A stretch of 64,000 nt of DNA from UMGS1663 sp046964515 (GTDB lineage Bacteria > Bacillota > Clostridia > TANB77 > CAG-508), in contig JBKUYM010000001.1 in the NCBI GenBank assembly GCA_046964515.1, positions 62,001 to 126,000 of the forward strand. The letters are read 5' to 3'. The position numbers and the translations under genes are program-made. The notes below the pieces were generated by a model, which saw only the letters and a program-made list of their open reading frames with translations, made no database searches and was not told the DNA's origin. Every line of letters starts with the position of its first letter. Positions within the stretch are counted from its first letter, which is position 1. Shown one piece after another: positions 14,966-22,903 of the stretch.

Positions 14966-15109
14966 CTATTTTTTATTAAATCCGTAAGTAATGCCTATTT
15001 TATATGTTTTGATAAATAACTTTTTATTATATTTTACTATTATTTTTTCCCATAGATTGTACTTTTCTAAAATTTCCTCTACAATTATTTCTTCATTTAA
15101 ATTTTTCAT
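14966..15109 (-). CDS. Small protein, paralogue of the 44-residue protein at 22348
   Basis: 47 residues: MKNLNEEIIVEEILEKYNLW, then EKIIVKYNKKLFIKTYKIGI and TYGFNKK. It matches the pattern of the 22348-22482 protein (helix, LKWKDRLLIRF, KIYHIGRIDAIN), so both belong to a family of tiny basic proteins. The Shine-Dalgarno is poor (AGAAATTAT before the ATG), so expression is less sure. Role unknown. Confidence 0.45.
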   Translation of the reverse strand: MKNLNEEIIVEEILEKYNLWEKIIVKYNKKLFIKTYKIGITYGFNKK

Positions 15110-15286
15110 ATAATTTCTCTATTTCTTATTTTTTCAGAAACTTCTATATGAAATCTATCAATAATAATACATCACTTTAATCACCTTAAAACTAGTTTGC
15201 CTGGTGGTCCTTATATTATTCAGAAAATTAATCCTTTTTAAATTATTTTAGTATTCTGTTTGTTATAGCGAATAAAAGGTATAAAA

Positions 15287-15325
15287 AAGAAACTAGTCTA
15301 TTTCTAGGCTAATTTCTTTTTCCAA
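15287..15325 (-). terminator. Terminator of the 15341 pseudopilin
   Basis: AAAGAAACTAG...CTAATTTCTTT stem containing an inner CTAG pair, with a T-run leftward (TTTCTTTTTTATACC). Confidence 0.55.
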
Positions 15326-15340
15326 CTTTTATTTATTCTA

Positions 15341-17074
15341 TTAGGACACGATTAGCACCGTGTGGAACCCAGTATCGTAAGAGCTAATACCATTACTGCG
15401 AGAAAAATAGAACAAACCCGCATCCGAACCAGCCGCCCATAAAGTGCCACCACGACCCGAGAATGGACGGTTCAAACCTGGGTAATACGAGTAGTCGCCA
15501 TACCAACTAGTGCTTCCAGTTCCAGCCGTTGAAGTTTCTCGGATACCATCACCATAGATTAAAATGTTCTTCTTATAGTTATTAGCATTTGCTGTGTTTA
15601 AATTTGTATCATTATTTGCAATTTCTGTATTATCTGTTGTACTNNNNNNNNNNNNNNNNNNNNNNNNNNNNNNNNNNNNNNNNNNNNNNNNNNNNNNNNN
15701 NNNNNNNNNNNNNNNNNNNNNNNNNNNNNNNNNNNNNNNNNNNNNNNNNNNNNNNNNNNNNNNNNNNNNNNNNNNNNNNNNNNNNNNNNNNNNNNNNNNN
15801 NNNNNNNNNNNNNNNNNNNNNNNNNNNNNNNNNNNNNNNNNNNNNNNNNNNNNNNNNNNNNNNNNNNNNNNNNNNNNNNNNNNNNNNNNNNNNNNNNNNN
15901 NNNNNNNNNNNNNNNNNNNNNNNNNNNNNNNNNNNNNNNNNNNNNNNNNNNNNNNNNNNNNNNNNNNNNNNNNNNNNNNNNNNNNNNNNNNNNNNNNNNN
16001 NNNNNNNNNNNNNNNNNNNNNNNNNNNNNNNNNNNNNNNNNNNNNNNNNNNNNNNNNNNNNNNNNNNNNNNNNNNNNNNNNNNNNNNNNNNNNNNNNNNN
16101 NNNNNNNNNNNNNNNNNNNNNNNNNNNNNNNNNNNNNNNNNNNNNNNNNNNNNNNNNNNNNNNNNNNNNNNNNNNNNNNNNNNNNNNNNNNNNNNNNNNN
16201 NNNNNNNNNNNNNNNNNNNNNNNNNNNNNNNNNNNNNNNNNNNNNNNNNNNNNNNNNNNNNNNNNNNNNNNNNNNNNNNNNNNNNNNNNNNNNNNNNNNN
16301 NNNNNNNNNNNNNNNNNNNNNNNNNNNNNNNNNNNNNNNNNNNNNNNNNNNNNNNNNNNNNNNNNNNNNNNNNNNNNNNNNNNNNNNNNNNNNNNNNNNN
16401 NNNNNNNNNNNNNNNNNNNNNNNNNNNNNNNNNNNNNNNNNNNNNNNNNNNNNNNNNNNNNNNNNNNNNNNNNNNNNNNNNNNNNNNNNNNNNNNNNNNN
16501 NNNNNNNNNNNNNNNNNNNNNNNNNNNNNNNNNNNNNNNNNNNNNNNNNNNNNNNNNNNNNNNNNNNNNNNNNNNNNNNNNNNNNNNNNNNNNNNNNNNN
16601 NNNNNNNNNNNNNNNNNNNNNNNNNNNNNNNNCATTTACTTTATACGCATATCTAGGTATCCATACCCACATACTTCCATCTTCTGTTTGGCTATTCGCC
16701 CATTTTTTACTATTGTAATCATACCATTCTATATCATTTTCATTACTTTCTTGTACTTCCCCTTTAGCACTCTCACTTGGATTTGTAAACTTGATAGCTT
16801 TCATTCCTGTTGCTAATCGTGGCTTATTGACTCCCTTTTCTGTTATATACGTTTTTCCAGTTGCTTCATCTATTTGTTGTTCTAAACTAGCTAATCCTCC
16901 TGATTCCTCTTTTTGTCCTTGTACTGTTTCATTTTTTGCTCCCTGGGCTTGTGTTATAATACCGTTTTCTCCTACTAGCATATTAATTGTTACACCTGCT
17001 AAAATAATTAGTACAATAATCGTGATTACTAAAGCTATTAACGTAATACCTCTTTGCCTCATTATTCCTCTCAT
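15341..17074 (-). CDS. Pseudopilin-like surface protein with lectin-like C-terminus (gap inside)
   Basis: 578 codons including a 989-base assembly gap. The N-terminus is a type IV prepilin signal: RQRG/ITLIALVITIIVLIILAG, cleaved and methylated by a prepilin peptidase, then used as membrane anchor or pilus packing helix. It then matches the paralogue at 54764-56485 almost residue for residue (e.g. GVNKPRLATGMKAIKFTNPS, MWVWIPRYAYKVN). After the gap comes a C-type-lectin/FGE-like end: WYGDYSYYPGLNRPFSGRGG, AGSDAGLFYFSRSNG, GFHTVLIVS. In other bacteria this fold is often the variable part of diversity-generating retroelement targets. The last ~170 bases are clearly richer in GC than the rest. 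RBS GAAGGAGAGA precedes ATG 17074. Confidence 0.8.
   Translation of the reverse strand: MRGIMRQRGITLIALVITIIVLIILAGVTINMLVGENGIITQAQGAKNETVQGQKEESGGLASLEQQIDEATGKTYITEKGVNKPRLATGMKAIKFTNPSESAKGEVQESNENDIEWYDYNSKKWANSQTEDGSMWVWIPRYAYKVNXXXXXXXXXXXXXXXXXXXXXXXXXXXXXXXXXXXXXXXXXXXXXXXXXXXXXXXXXXXXXXXXXXXXXXXXXXXXXXXXXXXXXXXXXXXXXXXXXXXXXXXXXXXXXXXXXXXXXXXXXXXXXXXXXXXXXXXXXXXXXXXXXXXXXXXXXXXXXXXXXXXXXXXXXXXXXXXXXXXXXXXXXXXXXXXXXXXXXXXXXXXXXXXXXXXXXXXXXXXXXXXXXXXXXXXXXXXXXXXXXXXXXXXXXXXXXXXXXXXXXXXXXXXXXXXXXXXXXXXXXXXXXXXXXXXXXXXXXXXXXXXXXXXXXXXXXXXXXXXXXXXXXXXXXXSTTDNTEIANNDTNLNTANANNYKKNILIYGDGIRETSTAGTGSTSWYGDYSYYPGLNRPFSGRGGTLWAAGSDAGLFYFSRSNGISSYDTGFHTVLIVS
15644..16632. other. Assembly gap (989 N)
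   Basis: Unknown bases inside the pseudopilin gene. Its length equals ~330 codons, matching the missing part of the paralogue at 54764, so the estimate is close and the frame is probably kept. Near-identical paralogous sequence is the likely reason the assembler failed here. Confidence 0.95.
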
Positions 17075-17300
17075 GCATATCTCTCCTTCTTTTTTCTTAT
17101 GTTTTCTATTTTTATATTTTCCTTTTTACACCTGATTTCTTCAATTCTTTTTATGTTATCTTGTGAATACAAAAAACTAATTTCCTACTAGCTTCTTCAT
17201 TTTTTAAAAAATATTTTTTACAGATTCTATTATCTCTTATTTATTAAATTTTTTATTTTCTTTAATTAAAAATTTTATGTATCAAGTACACACAATTACG

Positions 17301-17344
17301 AAAACGAAAAGAGAGCATTTTTTATATACTCCCTTTTCGTTTTT
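17301..17344 (-). terminator. Terminator of the 17446 gene
   Basis: AAAACGAAAAGAGAG / CTCCCTTTTCGTTTT stem with a 13-base loop. The leftward T-run is formed by the stem's own 3' arm. Confidence 0.6.
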
Positions 17345-17445
17345 GTAACTTCCATTTAAATGTAATTTTCTATAAAACCTCTAATTTTTGAATTATTTCT
17401 AATATCTTATCTTCCTAAATATACCTATTTATTTTATTGATAAAT

Positions 17446-18573
17446 TTACTTTATATAAAGCGCACAACGAAATGCATAGCCATTCATACGACCATCTGCA
17501 TTACCATAATAGCGATTGTTAACTGCATAAGAAAAATAATAATTACCTCCTCGTGTTACACGAATATTGGTACCACATGCCTCCATTGTCCATTCCCAAC
17601 AATTTCCTGCAAGATCATAAATGTTTTTAGATACATCTTCTAAAACACTCCCTGTTAATTCTGGTGCTGACTTCTTTTGTATAATTCTCTCATTATCTTC
17701 TATATAACGACACATGGCATCCCATTGACAGCCATATACTAACGTACTTGTTACACTTTCTGATGTATTATACATACTCTTTGCTAAATATACCGCTCCA
17801 CTTTCTCCATTTATTTCACTTGCATCATTCATTGCTTTTCCCCATGCTATATAATTATACGGTGCTACCCCTTTTTTACTAACTACGGTTTGTGCTGTTG
17901 TTGCTTTTGTTCTCAATGTTGTACTATTGACTCCTGCTTCATATCTTCCAATATAAAATCCTCCATATTGTAAAACCTGTGATTTCATTTTGTCATATTC
18001 GCTAGCTTCTGTTGCATATCCATTAGGATATGGTTCTGTATAATCATCACGCAACTGTGCAGTTGTAATTCCATTTTCATCAGACTTTAATCTCGTTAAC
18101 GATTCTTGATTTGGTACTGGTATCCATACAAATTGATTTCCCATAGAAGTTCCAGAGGCATCTAGTGTATCTGCTTGTTTATCAGAAATAACTATTCCTG
18201 TATTCACATCTCCTCCCACATAATAAAATCCATTTGGTAATGGTACTGTCCCTCCATTTCCGTCTGCTATTGGTATGACTTTATTACTCGACCAATTATC
18301 TGGTTTTTCGACTTCTGAACCTGCTACTATTGTTGTATCTCCACTACTATTTTCATCCAAAATAGTATTATATTCTTCTAATATTTTATTTAAACTTTCT
18401 TGTTCTGCTATGGTTGCATTTAAAGTATCTTTTTTTGCCTGCTCTGCTTTCTTAATTAGTCCATTGTCTCCTATTAACATCCCTATACTAACTCCTGCTA
18501 AAATAATTAATACAATTATTGTAATAACTAAAACAATTAAAGTTACTCCCTTTTGGTTCATTATTTCATTCAT
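17446..18573 (-). CDS. Pseudopilin-like protein with FGE/SUMF1-like domain
   Basis: 375 residues. The prepilin-type start QKG/VTLIVLVITIIVLIILAG is followed by a short linker helix and a domain (~130-375) with hallmarks of the formylglycine-generating-enzyme/C-type-lectin fold: NQFVWIPVPNQ, GGFYIGRYEAGV, IYDLAGNCWEWTMEA, RVTRGGNYYF and the terminal GYAFRCALYIK. The Cys pair and Cu-binding residues of true FGE are not apparent, so a binding rather than catalytic role is likely. The protein should be displayed on the surface through its pilin-like anchor. It lies 370 bases from the related gene at 15341 and on the same strand. RBS AGAAAGGAATAGGAAG precedes the ATG. Confidence 0.8.
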   Translation of the reverse strand: MNEIMNQKGVTLIVLVITIIVLIILAGVSIGMLIGDNGLIKKAEQAKKDTLNATIAEQESLNKILEEYNTILDENSSGDTTIVAGSEVEKPDNWSSNKVIPIADGNGGTVPLPNGFYYVGGDVNTGIVISDKQADTLDASGTSMGNQFVWIPVPNQESLTRLKSDENGITTAQLRDDYTEPYPNGYATEASEYDKMKSQVLQYGGFYIGRYEAGVNSTTLRTKATTAQTVVSKKGVAPYNYIAWGKAMNDASEINGESGAVYLAKSMYNTSESVTSTLVYGCQWDAMCRYIEDNERIIQKKSAPELTGSVLEDVSKNIYDLAGNCWEWTMEACGTNIRVTRGGNYYFSYAVNNRYYGNADGRMNGYAFRCALYIK

Positions 18574-18831
18574 CTTCCTATTCCTTTCTTTTTTCTTATG
18601 TTTTCCACTCTTTTATTTTCCTATACTTAAATTTTACATTACCTTTTGGTTGATGTCAATCATTTCCTTATTTCATATTTTCCTATTTTCACTACCTATC
18701 TTCCATCATTTTTATGTTATCTTTTGAATATTCATGCTAGGACAATTCATTTTTTGTTTTCCCTTTTACGATGACTACTAATCTTTATAAATCTATAACC
18801 TATATTCTTTTTTTAAAGAATCATCACATAA

Positions 18832-18862
18832 AAAAACCTTTACAAAGATTGTAAAGGTTTTT
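18832..18862 (-). terminator. Terminator of the MerR/TipA gene
   Basis: AAAAACCTTTACAA / TTGTAAAGGTTTTT, 14-bp perfect stem with a 3-base loop. The stretch from here back to 18574 holds no gene that I can see. Confidence 0.75.
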
Positions 18863-18873
18863 AAATTTATTTT

Positions 18874-19764
18874 TTATTTATTTTCTTGAAAATAGTATTG
18901 TAAAGCACTTCCAATATATTCAGAGGCACCTGGTTTATATATTTTATCTATCGCTTGTTTGGTAGTATCATTATATAGATATCGGTTAATTATCGTTTTC
19001 CAATAATTTTCTCCCAGTTTTTCATCCATGACCGTTGCACTTTCTTCTGCTAACATTACCATCTCCTTTATAAGGATTTGCACTTCTTCTGAGTCTACTG
19101 GTTTTGTTATATCTTGTAATAATGTCTCTGTTAGTCTTTTTCCTTTCTCACTTGCTTGTTGAATATAACCATTGTCTTTTAATGCCTCTACTTTCTGAAT
19201 TCTTTCTGAAAAGTGTTCTAAATTATCTTTCATAGCCTCTGTATATTTTTCTACACTTCCATACCATTCTATTGCAGATTTTGCTACGTTTTCTTCATTA
19301 ATTTTCATACGTGCTAATAACTTATCAAATGCCTCCATACTTCCCCAATGTTTGATTACCTCTTGTTCATTATTTTTTTTAAATACTTGTAATGCCTCAA
19401 AATATTCTGTTAAATCAAATTCTTTAAAACTATCCATATACTTTTCTCCTTTTTCTAATTTTTCAAGAAGCTCTATTAATCTTCCTATTCTATTATATTT
19501 TGCTTCCAAAATTCTTTTTTGCTTATGATAAGCTTCTATTTTATCAAATTTTGGATTCTCCATAATGGTTTTTATTTCTTCCAATTTAAAATCCAACTCT
19601 TTAAAAAATAGAATTTGTTGTAATTTTTCTATATCCTTATCATCATACAATCGATAACCAGCTTCACTTTTATTTGTAGGTTTTAATAAATTTATTTGAT
19701 CATAATATTGTAATGTTCTTACACTAACACCTGTCAATTGAGAAACTTGTTTTATACTTTTCAT
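18874..19764 (-). CDS. MerR-family regulator with TipAS-like domain
   Basis: 296 residues from ATG 19764, chosen because AAAGGAGGCG lies upstream. The N-terminal MerR HTH (MKSIKQVSQLTGVSVRTLQY, YDQINLLKPTNKSEAGYRLY) is followed by a dimerisation coiled coil (~75-110) and a C-terminal helical bundle like the TipAS antibiotic-binding domain (WGSMEAFDKL, then ENYWKTIINRYLYNDTTKQA). TipA-type regulators bind peptide antibiotics or other amphipathic drugs and activate promoters with a stretched spacer. Its own promoter (19787-19817) has a 19-bp spacer with a dyad, so it is probably self-activated. No transporter lies next to it; the target may be itself or distant genes. Confidence 0.9.
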   Translation of the reverse strand: MKSIKQVSQLTGVSVRTLQYYDQINLLKPTNKSEAGYRLYDDKDIEKLQQILFFKELDFKLEEIKTIMENPKFDKIEAYHKQKRILEAKYNRIGRLIELLEKLEKGEKYMDSFKEFDLTEYFEALQVFKKNNEQEVIKHWGSMEAFDKLLARMKINEENVAKSAIEWYGSVEKYTEAMKDNLEHFSERIQKVEALKDNGYIQQASEKGKRLTETLLQDITKPVDSEEVQILIKEMVMLAEESATVMDEKLGENYWKTIINRYLYNDTTKQAIDKIYKPGASEYIGSALQYYFQENK

Positions 19765-19786
19765 ATTTTCGCCTCCTTTATTATTC

Positions 19787-19817
19787 ATCATACACTATTA
19801 CCTTGCGTAAGAGTCAA
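19787..19817 (-). promoter_or_regulatory. MerR-type promoter with 19-bp spacer
   Basis: Read leftward: TTGACT (-35, 19812-19817), 19-bp spacer containing the dyad TTAC-GCAAG-GTAA, and TATGAT (-10, 19787-19792). The long spacer is the hallmark of MerR-family controlled promoters. Confidence 0.75.
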
Positions 19818-19840
19818 TACCTTTTATTTTTTTATAAAAA

Positions 19841-19866
19841 AAGTAAGAGCTAACTTGCTCTTACTT
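19841..19866 (-). terminator. Terminator of the 57-residue gene
   Basis: AAGTAAGAGC / GCTCTTACTT stem followed leftward by TTTTTTTAT; it overlaps the last codons of the gene. Confidence 0.75.
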
Positions 19867-20023
19867 CTTCACTTAACTCTTCAAATTCTTTTTGGGATAT
19901 GTATTTTAAACTTTCTGACGATAGCAATTTTTCTTTCTTAGCTAATGCATTATATTCTTTGACTGTCAATTTTTCTTTAGCAGCTTTTATCTTTTGTAGT
20001 GATTTTTCATAAAATTCCTTCAT
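19850..20023 (-). CDS. Small KEW-SSxS module protein
   Basis: 57 residues from ATG 20023 (AAGAGGTGAT upstream); an in-frame GTG at 20032 is a less likely start. The whole protein is one copy of the module seen at 1856 and 22904: YEKSLQKIKAAKEKLTVKEY, NALAKKEKLLSSESLKYIS. It has its own terminator and lies head-on to nothing, so it is expressed alone from a promoter in 20033-20100. Function unknown; the free-standing form shows that the module folds by itself. Confidence 0.6.
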   Translation of the reverse strand: MKEFYEKSLQKIKAAKEKLTVKEYNALAKKEKLLSSESLKYISQKEFEELSEEVRAS

Positions 20024-20206
20024 AGTAATCACCTCTTTTTTATTATAACACCTTATGTTTACTTTGTTTGTCGTAATTTGTCGTTTGGCTTAATTTTATT
20101 TACTTTCTTTTTCCTACCTCTTAGCCTCTATTTTTTACCACTTACTTTCCTTTTATTTACATCGCTTTAAAATCTGTTATAATAAAATACATAGGAGATG
20201 TAAAAT

Positions 20207-20671
20207 ATGAAAATCAGGGTAGAAATTGAGGAAGATTTAACAGAAAATGAGGTTATTATCCGATGTAGTAAGGTTGATGCTAGTATTTCTAAAATTCAAG
20301 AATATATTTCTCAGATAACCGTCCCTACACCTAGCTTATTACTATATAAAAAAGACACACAATACTATTTGCCTTTAGGTGATATCTTATTTTTTGAAAC
20401 TTCTGGTCCAGGTGTTAATGCTCATACTGCTAATGATGTTTATCAAATTAAATATCGTCTTTATGAATTAGAAGAACTCTTACCAAGAAGTTTTATTCGT
20501 GTAGCAAAATCGACTATTTTAAACACTAATACCATTTATGCAATTACCCACTCACTTGCTTCTTCTTATTTAGTTCAATTTAGTAAAAGTCATAAACAGG
20601 TCTATGTATCTCGCTTTTATATAAAAGCTTTAAAAGCTAGACTTGAAGAAAGGAGAAATTATGAAATTTAA
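20207..20671 (+). CDS. LytTR-domain transcriptional regulator
   Basis: 154 residues. The C-terminal ~100 residues form a LytTR DNA-binding domain (PLGDILFFETSGPGVNAHTA, SFIRVAKSTILNTNTIYAI, KQVYVSRFYIKALKARLEER). The N-terminal ~45 residues replace the usual receiver domain, so it is a stand-alone LytTR regulator not obviously controlled by phosphorylation. It overlaps the membrane protein gene behind it by 11 bases. This pairing of LytTR with a small membrane protein is common in Firmicutes and usually means the membrane protein restrains or senses for the regulator. RBS TAGGAGATG precedes ATG 20207. Confidence 0.9.
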   Translation: MKIRVEIEEDLTENEVIIRCSKVDASISKIQEYISQITVPTPSLLLYKKDTQYYLPLGDILFFETSGPGVNAHTANDVYQIKYRLYELEELLPRSFIRVAKSTILNTNTIYAITHSLASSYLVQFSKSHKQVYVSRFYIKALKARLEERRNYEI

Positions 20672-21356
20672 AAATTGGTTTTGGGGGTTATTTTTTATTT
20701 TAGCAGCTATCTTTATCTTATTAAATCAGTTTGGCTACTTTACACAAATTAGCTTATTTAGCCTAATTTGCACTATTATTTTGATACCCATTATTTTAAA
20801 GAGTTGTTATTATTTAAACTTCTCAGGTATTTTATTCCCACTTGCTATTCTATGCATTATTTATGCAGAACCTTTGGGAATTACTAATTTGACACCATGG
20901 CCCGTTCTTGCTATTGCTTTATTTGGTAGTATTGGTTTATCCCTTATTTTTGGTAGTTATTCTCATCATACTTGTCATCATCATAGGGAAGAAAATTTTG
21001 GTGAAGTTATTGACTCTCCTGATGAAAGCATTGTTCATTTTGATGTTCATTTTGGCTCTAGCATTAAATACATTCATACAGACCATTTACAACAGGCAAA
21101 TATTAACTGTTCCTTTGGTGCTGCTAAAGTTTATTTTGATCATGCTACTCTTGCACCTGAAGGTGCTCAAATTCATTTAGATGTTTCTTTTTCAGGCGTA
21201 GAATTGTACATACCCAAATCTTGGCATGTCGTTAATAAAACAGCTGTGTTCTTAGGTGGTATCGAAGAAAAAAATAAGAATATGCAGGCTGAAGGTCCTA
21301 TTGTTACTTTAGTTGGAAAAGTTAGTTTTTCTGGCTTGGATATCTTATATATTTAA
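20661..21356 (+). CDS. LiaF-like membrane protein paired with LytTR
   Basis: 231 residues from ATG 20661 (GAAAGGAGAAATT upstream). Four hydrophobic helices fill residues ~5-105 (KNWFWGLFFILAAIFILLNQ first), followed by a His-rich turn (YSHHTCHHHREE) and a beta-rich cytoplasmic or extracellular domain with SFGAAKVYFDHATL and SFSGVELYIPKSWHV, typical of the LiaF/DUF2154 C-terminal fold. LiaF-type proteins inhibit their partner regulator until envelope stress occurs. The His cluster could bind metal. Same transcript as the LytTR gene. Confidence 0.8.
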   Translation: MKFKNWFWGLFFILAAIFILLNQFGYFTQISLFSLICTIILIPIILKSCYYLNFSGILFPLAILCIIYAEPLGITNLTPWPVLAIALFGSIGLSLIFGSYSHHTCHHHREENFGEVIDSPDESIVHFDVHFGSSIKYIHTDHLQQANINCSFGAAKVYFDHATLAPEGAQIHLDVSFSGVELYIPKSWHVVNKTAVFLGGIEEKNKNMQAEGPIVTLVGKVSFSGLDILYI

Positions 21357-21366
21357 AAATCAATAA

Positions 21367-21411
21367 AAAAGACTTTATTTTTCAGTATAAACTGATGAAA
21401 TAAAGTCTTTT
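21367..21411. terminator. Bidirectional terminator between convergent genes
   Basis: AAAAGACTTTATTT / AAATAAAGTCTTTT stem, with T-tracts in both directions; it serves the LytTR operon and the hydrolase at 21416. Confidence 0.8.
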
Positions 21412-21415
21412 CTAC

Positions 21416-22231
21416 TTATCTTCTGTCTTCTATAAAATTTATAAAAGTTTTAGTGAAAATTTCCTTTGCTTCATAAAAAGCACCATGACCTGCATTTTCA
21501 AATGGAAATAATTGCGCATTTGGTATATATTTTTGCATAATTTTAGCCATCTCAAAAGAACAAATTTTATCTTGTCTTCCATGAAAAATACCTGTTGGTA
21601 CATAAATGCTTCTCATCTGTTCAAATACATCTTCATCCCTTAAGGCTTTTAGCATTTCCATTTCTCCAATTCCAGAAGCACGATTACTTATATTCTGTAA
21701 CCAATTCATGAAAGCTTCTGTTTGCCTCTTAGCAAAAAAAATACCTCCAAAATATTGGTTTAGAGCAGGTCTATCTGTATAACCTAATTCTATTAATTTT
21801 TGTGTATCTTCTTTTGTTTGTCCATAGGGATTATTTCTACCTATACAATAAGAAGGAACTGCTGCATCCCATAAGCACAATTTTTGAACACCATATCCTT
21901 GATATAATCCCATATATTTTGTAACAATTGCCCCACCCATTGAAAATCCTACTAATATAAAATTCGTTAATTGTAATTGATAAATTACACAATACAAATC
22001 TGTTGCAAATTGATCATAATTATATCCCCCACCAGTTTGTTCAGATTCACCAAAACCTCTTAAGTCTAGACTAACAATTCTATAATTTTTTTCTAACAAT
22101 GCTGGCAATTGGTATTCAAACATGCGATGAGATAGTGGCCAACCATGAACTAATACAATGGTTTTTCTGCCTTCTGGATTTATATCATATACTGCAATTT
22201 TGGCTCTATCATTTGATAAAATATAAAACAT
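21416..22231 (-). CDS. Alpha/beta hydrolase
   Basis: 271 residues of the single-domain alpha/beta hydrolase fold. Visible are the oxyanion segment VLVHGWPLSHRMFE, the nucleophile elbow VGFSMGGAIV (Ser), the acid region GIFHGRQDKICS (Asp) and the catalytic His in ENAGHGAFYE. The family includes esterases, haloperoxidase-like enzymes and C-C hydrolases; the substrate cannot be told. There is no signal peptide, so it is cytoplasmic. RBS AAAGGAGAC precedes ATG 22231. Monocistronic: a terminator lies before and after. Confidence 0.9.
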   Translation of the reverse strand: MFYILSNDRAKIAVYDINPEGRKTIVLVHGWPLSHRMFEYQLPALLEKNYRIVSLDLRGFGESEQTGGGYNYDQFATDLYCVIYQLQLTNFILVGFSMGGAIVTKYMGLYQGYGVQKLCLWDAAVPSYCIGRNNPYGQTKEDTQKLIELGYTDRPALNQYFGGIFFAKRQTEAFMNWLQNISNRASGIGEMEMLKALRDEDVFEQMRSIYVPTGIFHGRQDKICSFEMAKIMQKYIPNAQLFPFENAGHGAFYEAKEIFTKTFINFIEDRR

Positions 22232-22289
22232 ATCTTAGTCTCCTTTCTTTTAACATTCTATGCCCTACTTTTTTTAAATAGACAAAAAA

Positions 22290-22330
22290 AGAACCTAAGT
22301 CATGAATTTCTTTTTCATTCCTTCGGTTCT
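22290..22330 (-). terminator. Terminator of the Spo0A-controlled small gene
   Basis: AGAACCGAAG...CTTAGGTTCT stem with an inner ATGAA/TTCAT pair, followed leftward by TTTTTTTGTC. Confidence 0.7.
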
Positions 22331-22347
22331 ATATTTTTTATTCTATT

Positions 22348-22482
22348 TTATAACATGGCATTTATCGCATCGATTCTTCCTATATGGTATATTTTTAATG
22401 TTGTTTTAGGAAAGAATCTAATTAGTAGCCTATCTTTCCATTTTAATTGTTTTTTTATCTTTTGTAAGGTTTCTTTTTCCAT
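22348..22482 (-). CDS. Small basic protein, probably Spo0A-regulated
   Basis: 44 residues from ATG 22482, chosen because GAAGAGGAGTATATA precedes it: MEKETLQKIKKQLKWKDRLL, IRFFPKTTLKIYHIGRIDAI, NAML. It is very basic with a hydrophobic middle, and it is similar to the protein at 14966. A longer in-frame reading from TTG 22626 (AAAGGA upstream, 92 residues) is possible. Its transcript would begin near 22637 at a SigA promoter flanked upstream by four Spo0A boxes, so it is likely switched at entry to stationary phase or sporulation. Role unknown; membrane association is plausible. Confidence 0.65.
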   Translation of the reverse strand: MEKETLQKIKKQLKWKDRLLIRFFPKTTLKIYHIGRIDAINAML

Positions 22483-22542
22483 ATTATATACTCCTCTTCC
22501 ACACCAAATACTTGCAATTCTATTTTTGCCAGTATATAATAG

Positions 22543-22608
22543 AGGTATATTATATACCTTTTGGTGTATTTTATTAGAGATAGCATTCATTTGACGATGG
22601 GCTATCTC
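22543..22608 (-). other. Structured 5' leader of the small gene
   Basis: Two hairpins lie between the promoter and the start codon: GAGATAGC/GCTATCTC (22577-22608) and AGGTATA/TATACCT (22543-22559). No known riboswitch was recognised. Confidence 0.45.
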
Positions 22609-22643
22609 TTTTTTTGGGCTATACAATATTTCCTTTATTCGGT

Positions 22644-22672
22644 ATTATACCTGTTATATTTTGTTTTTTCAA
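22644..22672 (-). promoter_or_regulatory. SigA promoter next to Spo0A boxes
   Basis: Read leftward: TTGAAA (22667-22672), a 17-bp spacer, and a consensus TATAAT (22644-22649). The nearest Spo0A box ends six bases upstream of the -35 hexamer, a position used for activation. Confidence 0.8.
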
Positions 22673-22677
22673 CATCT

Positions 22678-22882
22678 TTCGACATATTTCCAAAAAAAGT
22701 TTTCGACAAAATAGTAAAATACTGGGAAATTATTTTAGTCTATCTTTGTCTATCGCTCATAGTTTCCCCTTTCCCATAATTTTTTAATCTCTTTTTGATT
22801 CTACTTTGTCGAAATAGAAAATATCGTATAGATAAATTATACGGATTTTTTTACCTTCCGTCAAAAAAACTAGGTTTCGACA
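22678..22882. promoter_or_regulatory. Cluster of four Spo0A boxes
   Basis: Exact TGTCGAA (either strand) at 22678-22684, 22702-22708, 22807-22813 and 22876-22882. The second and fourth have the fuller form TTTTGTCGAAA. Four exact 7-mers in 205 bases of this AT-rich DNA is far beyond chance. The rest of 22683-22903 has no gene. Confidence 0.8.
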
Positions 22883-22903
22883 AAATCATTTTTTCTCTTC
22901 ATT

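Noticed and set aside
14777..15019. 80-codon plus-strand frame covering the attachment remnant and terminator
   Set aside because: No RBS, crosses the tRNA 3' end and its terminator; very hydrophobic AT-rich shadow.
22543..22608. Known riboswitch in the leader of the small gene
   Set aside because: No match by eye to c-di-GMP, c-di-AMP, preQ1, SAM or T-box patterns; kept as unassigned structure.
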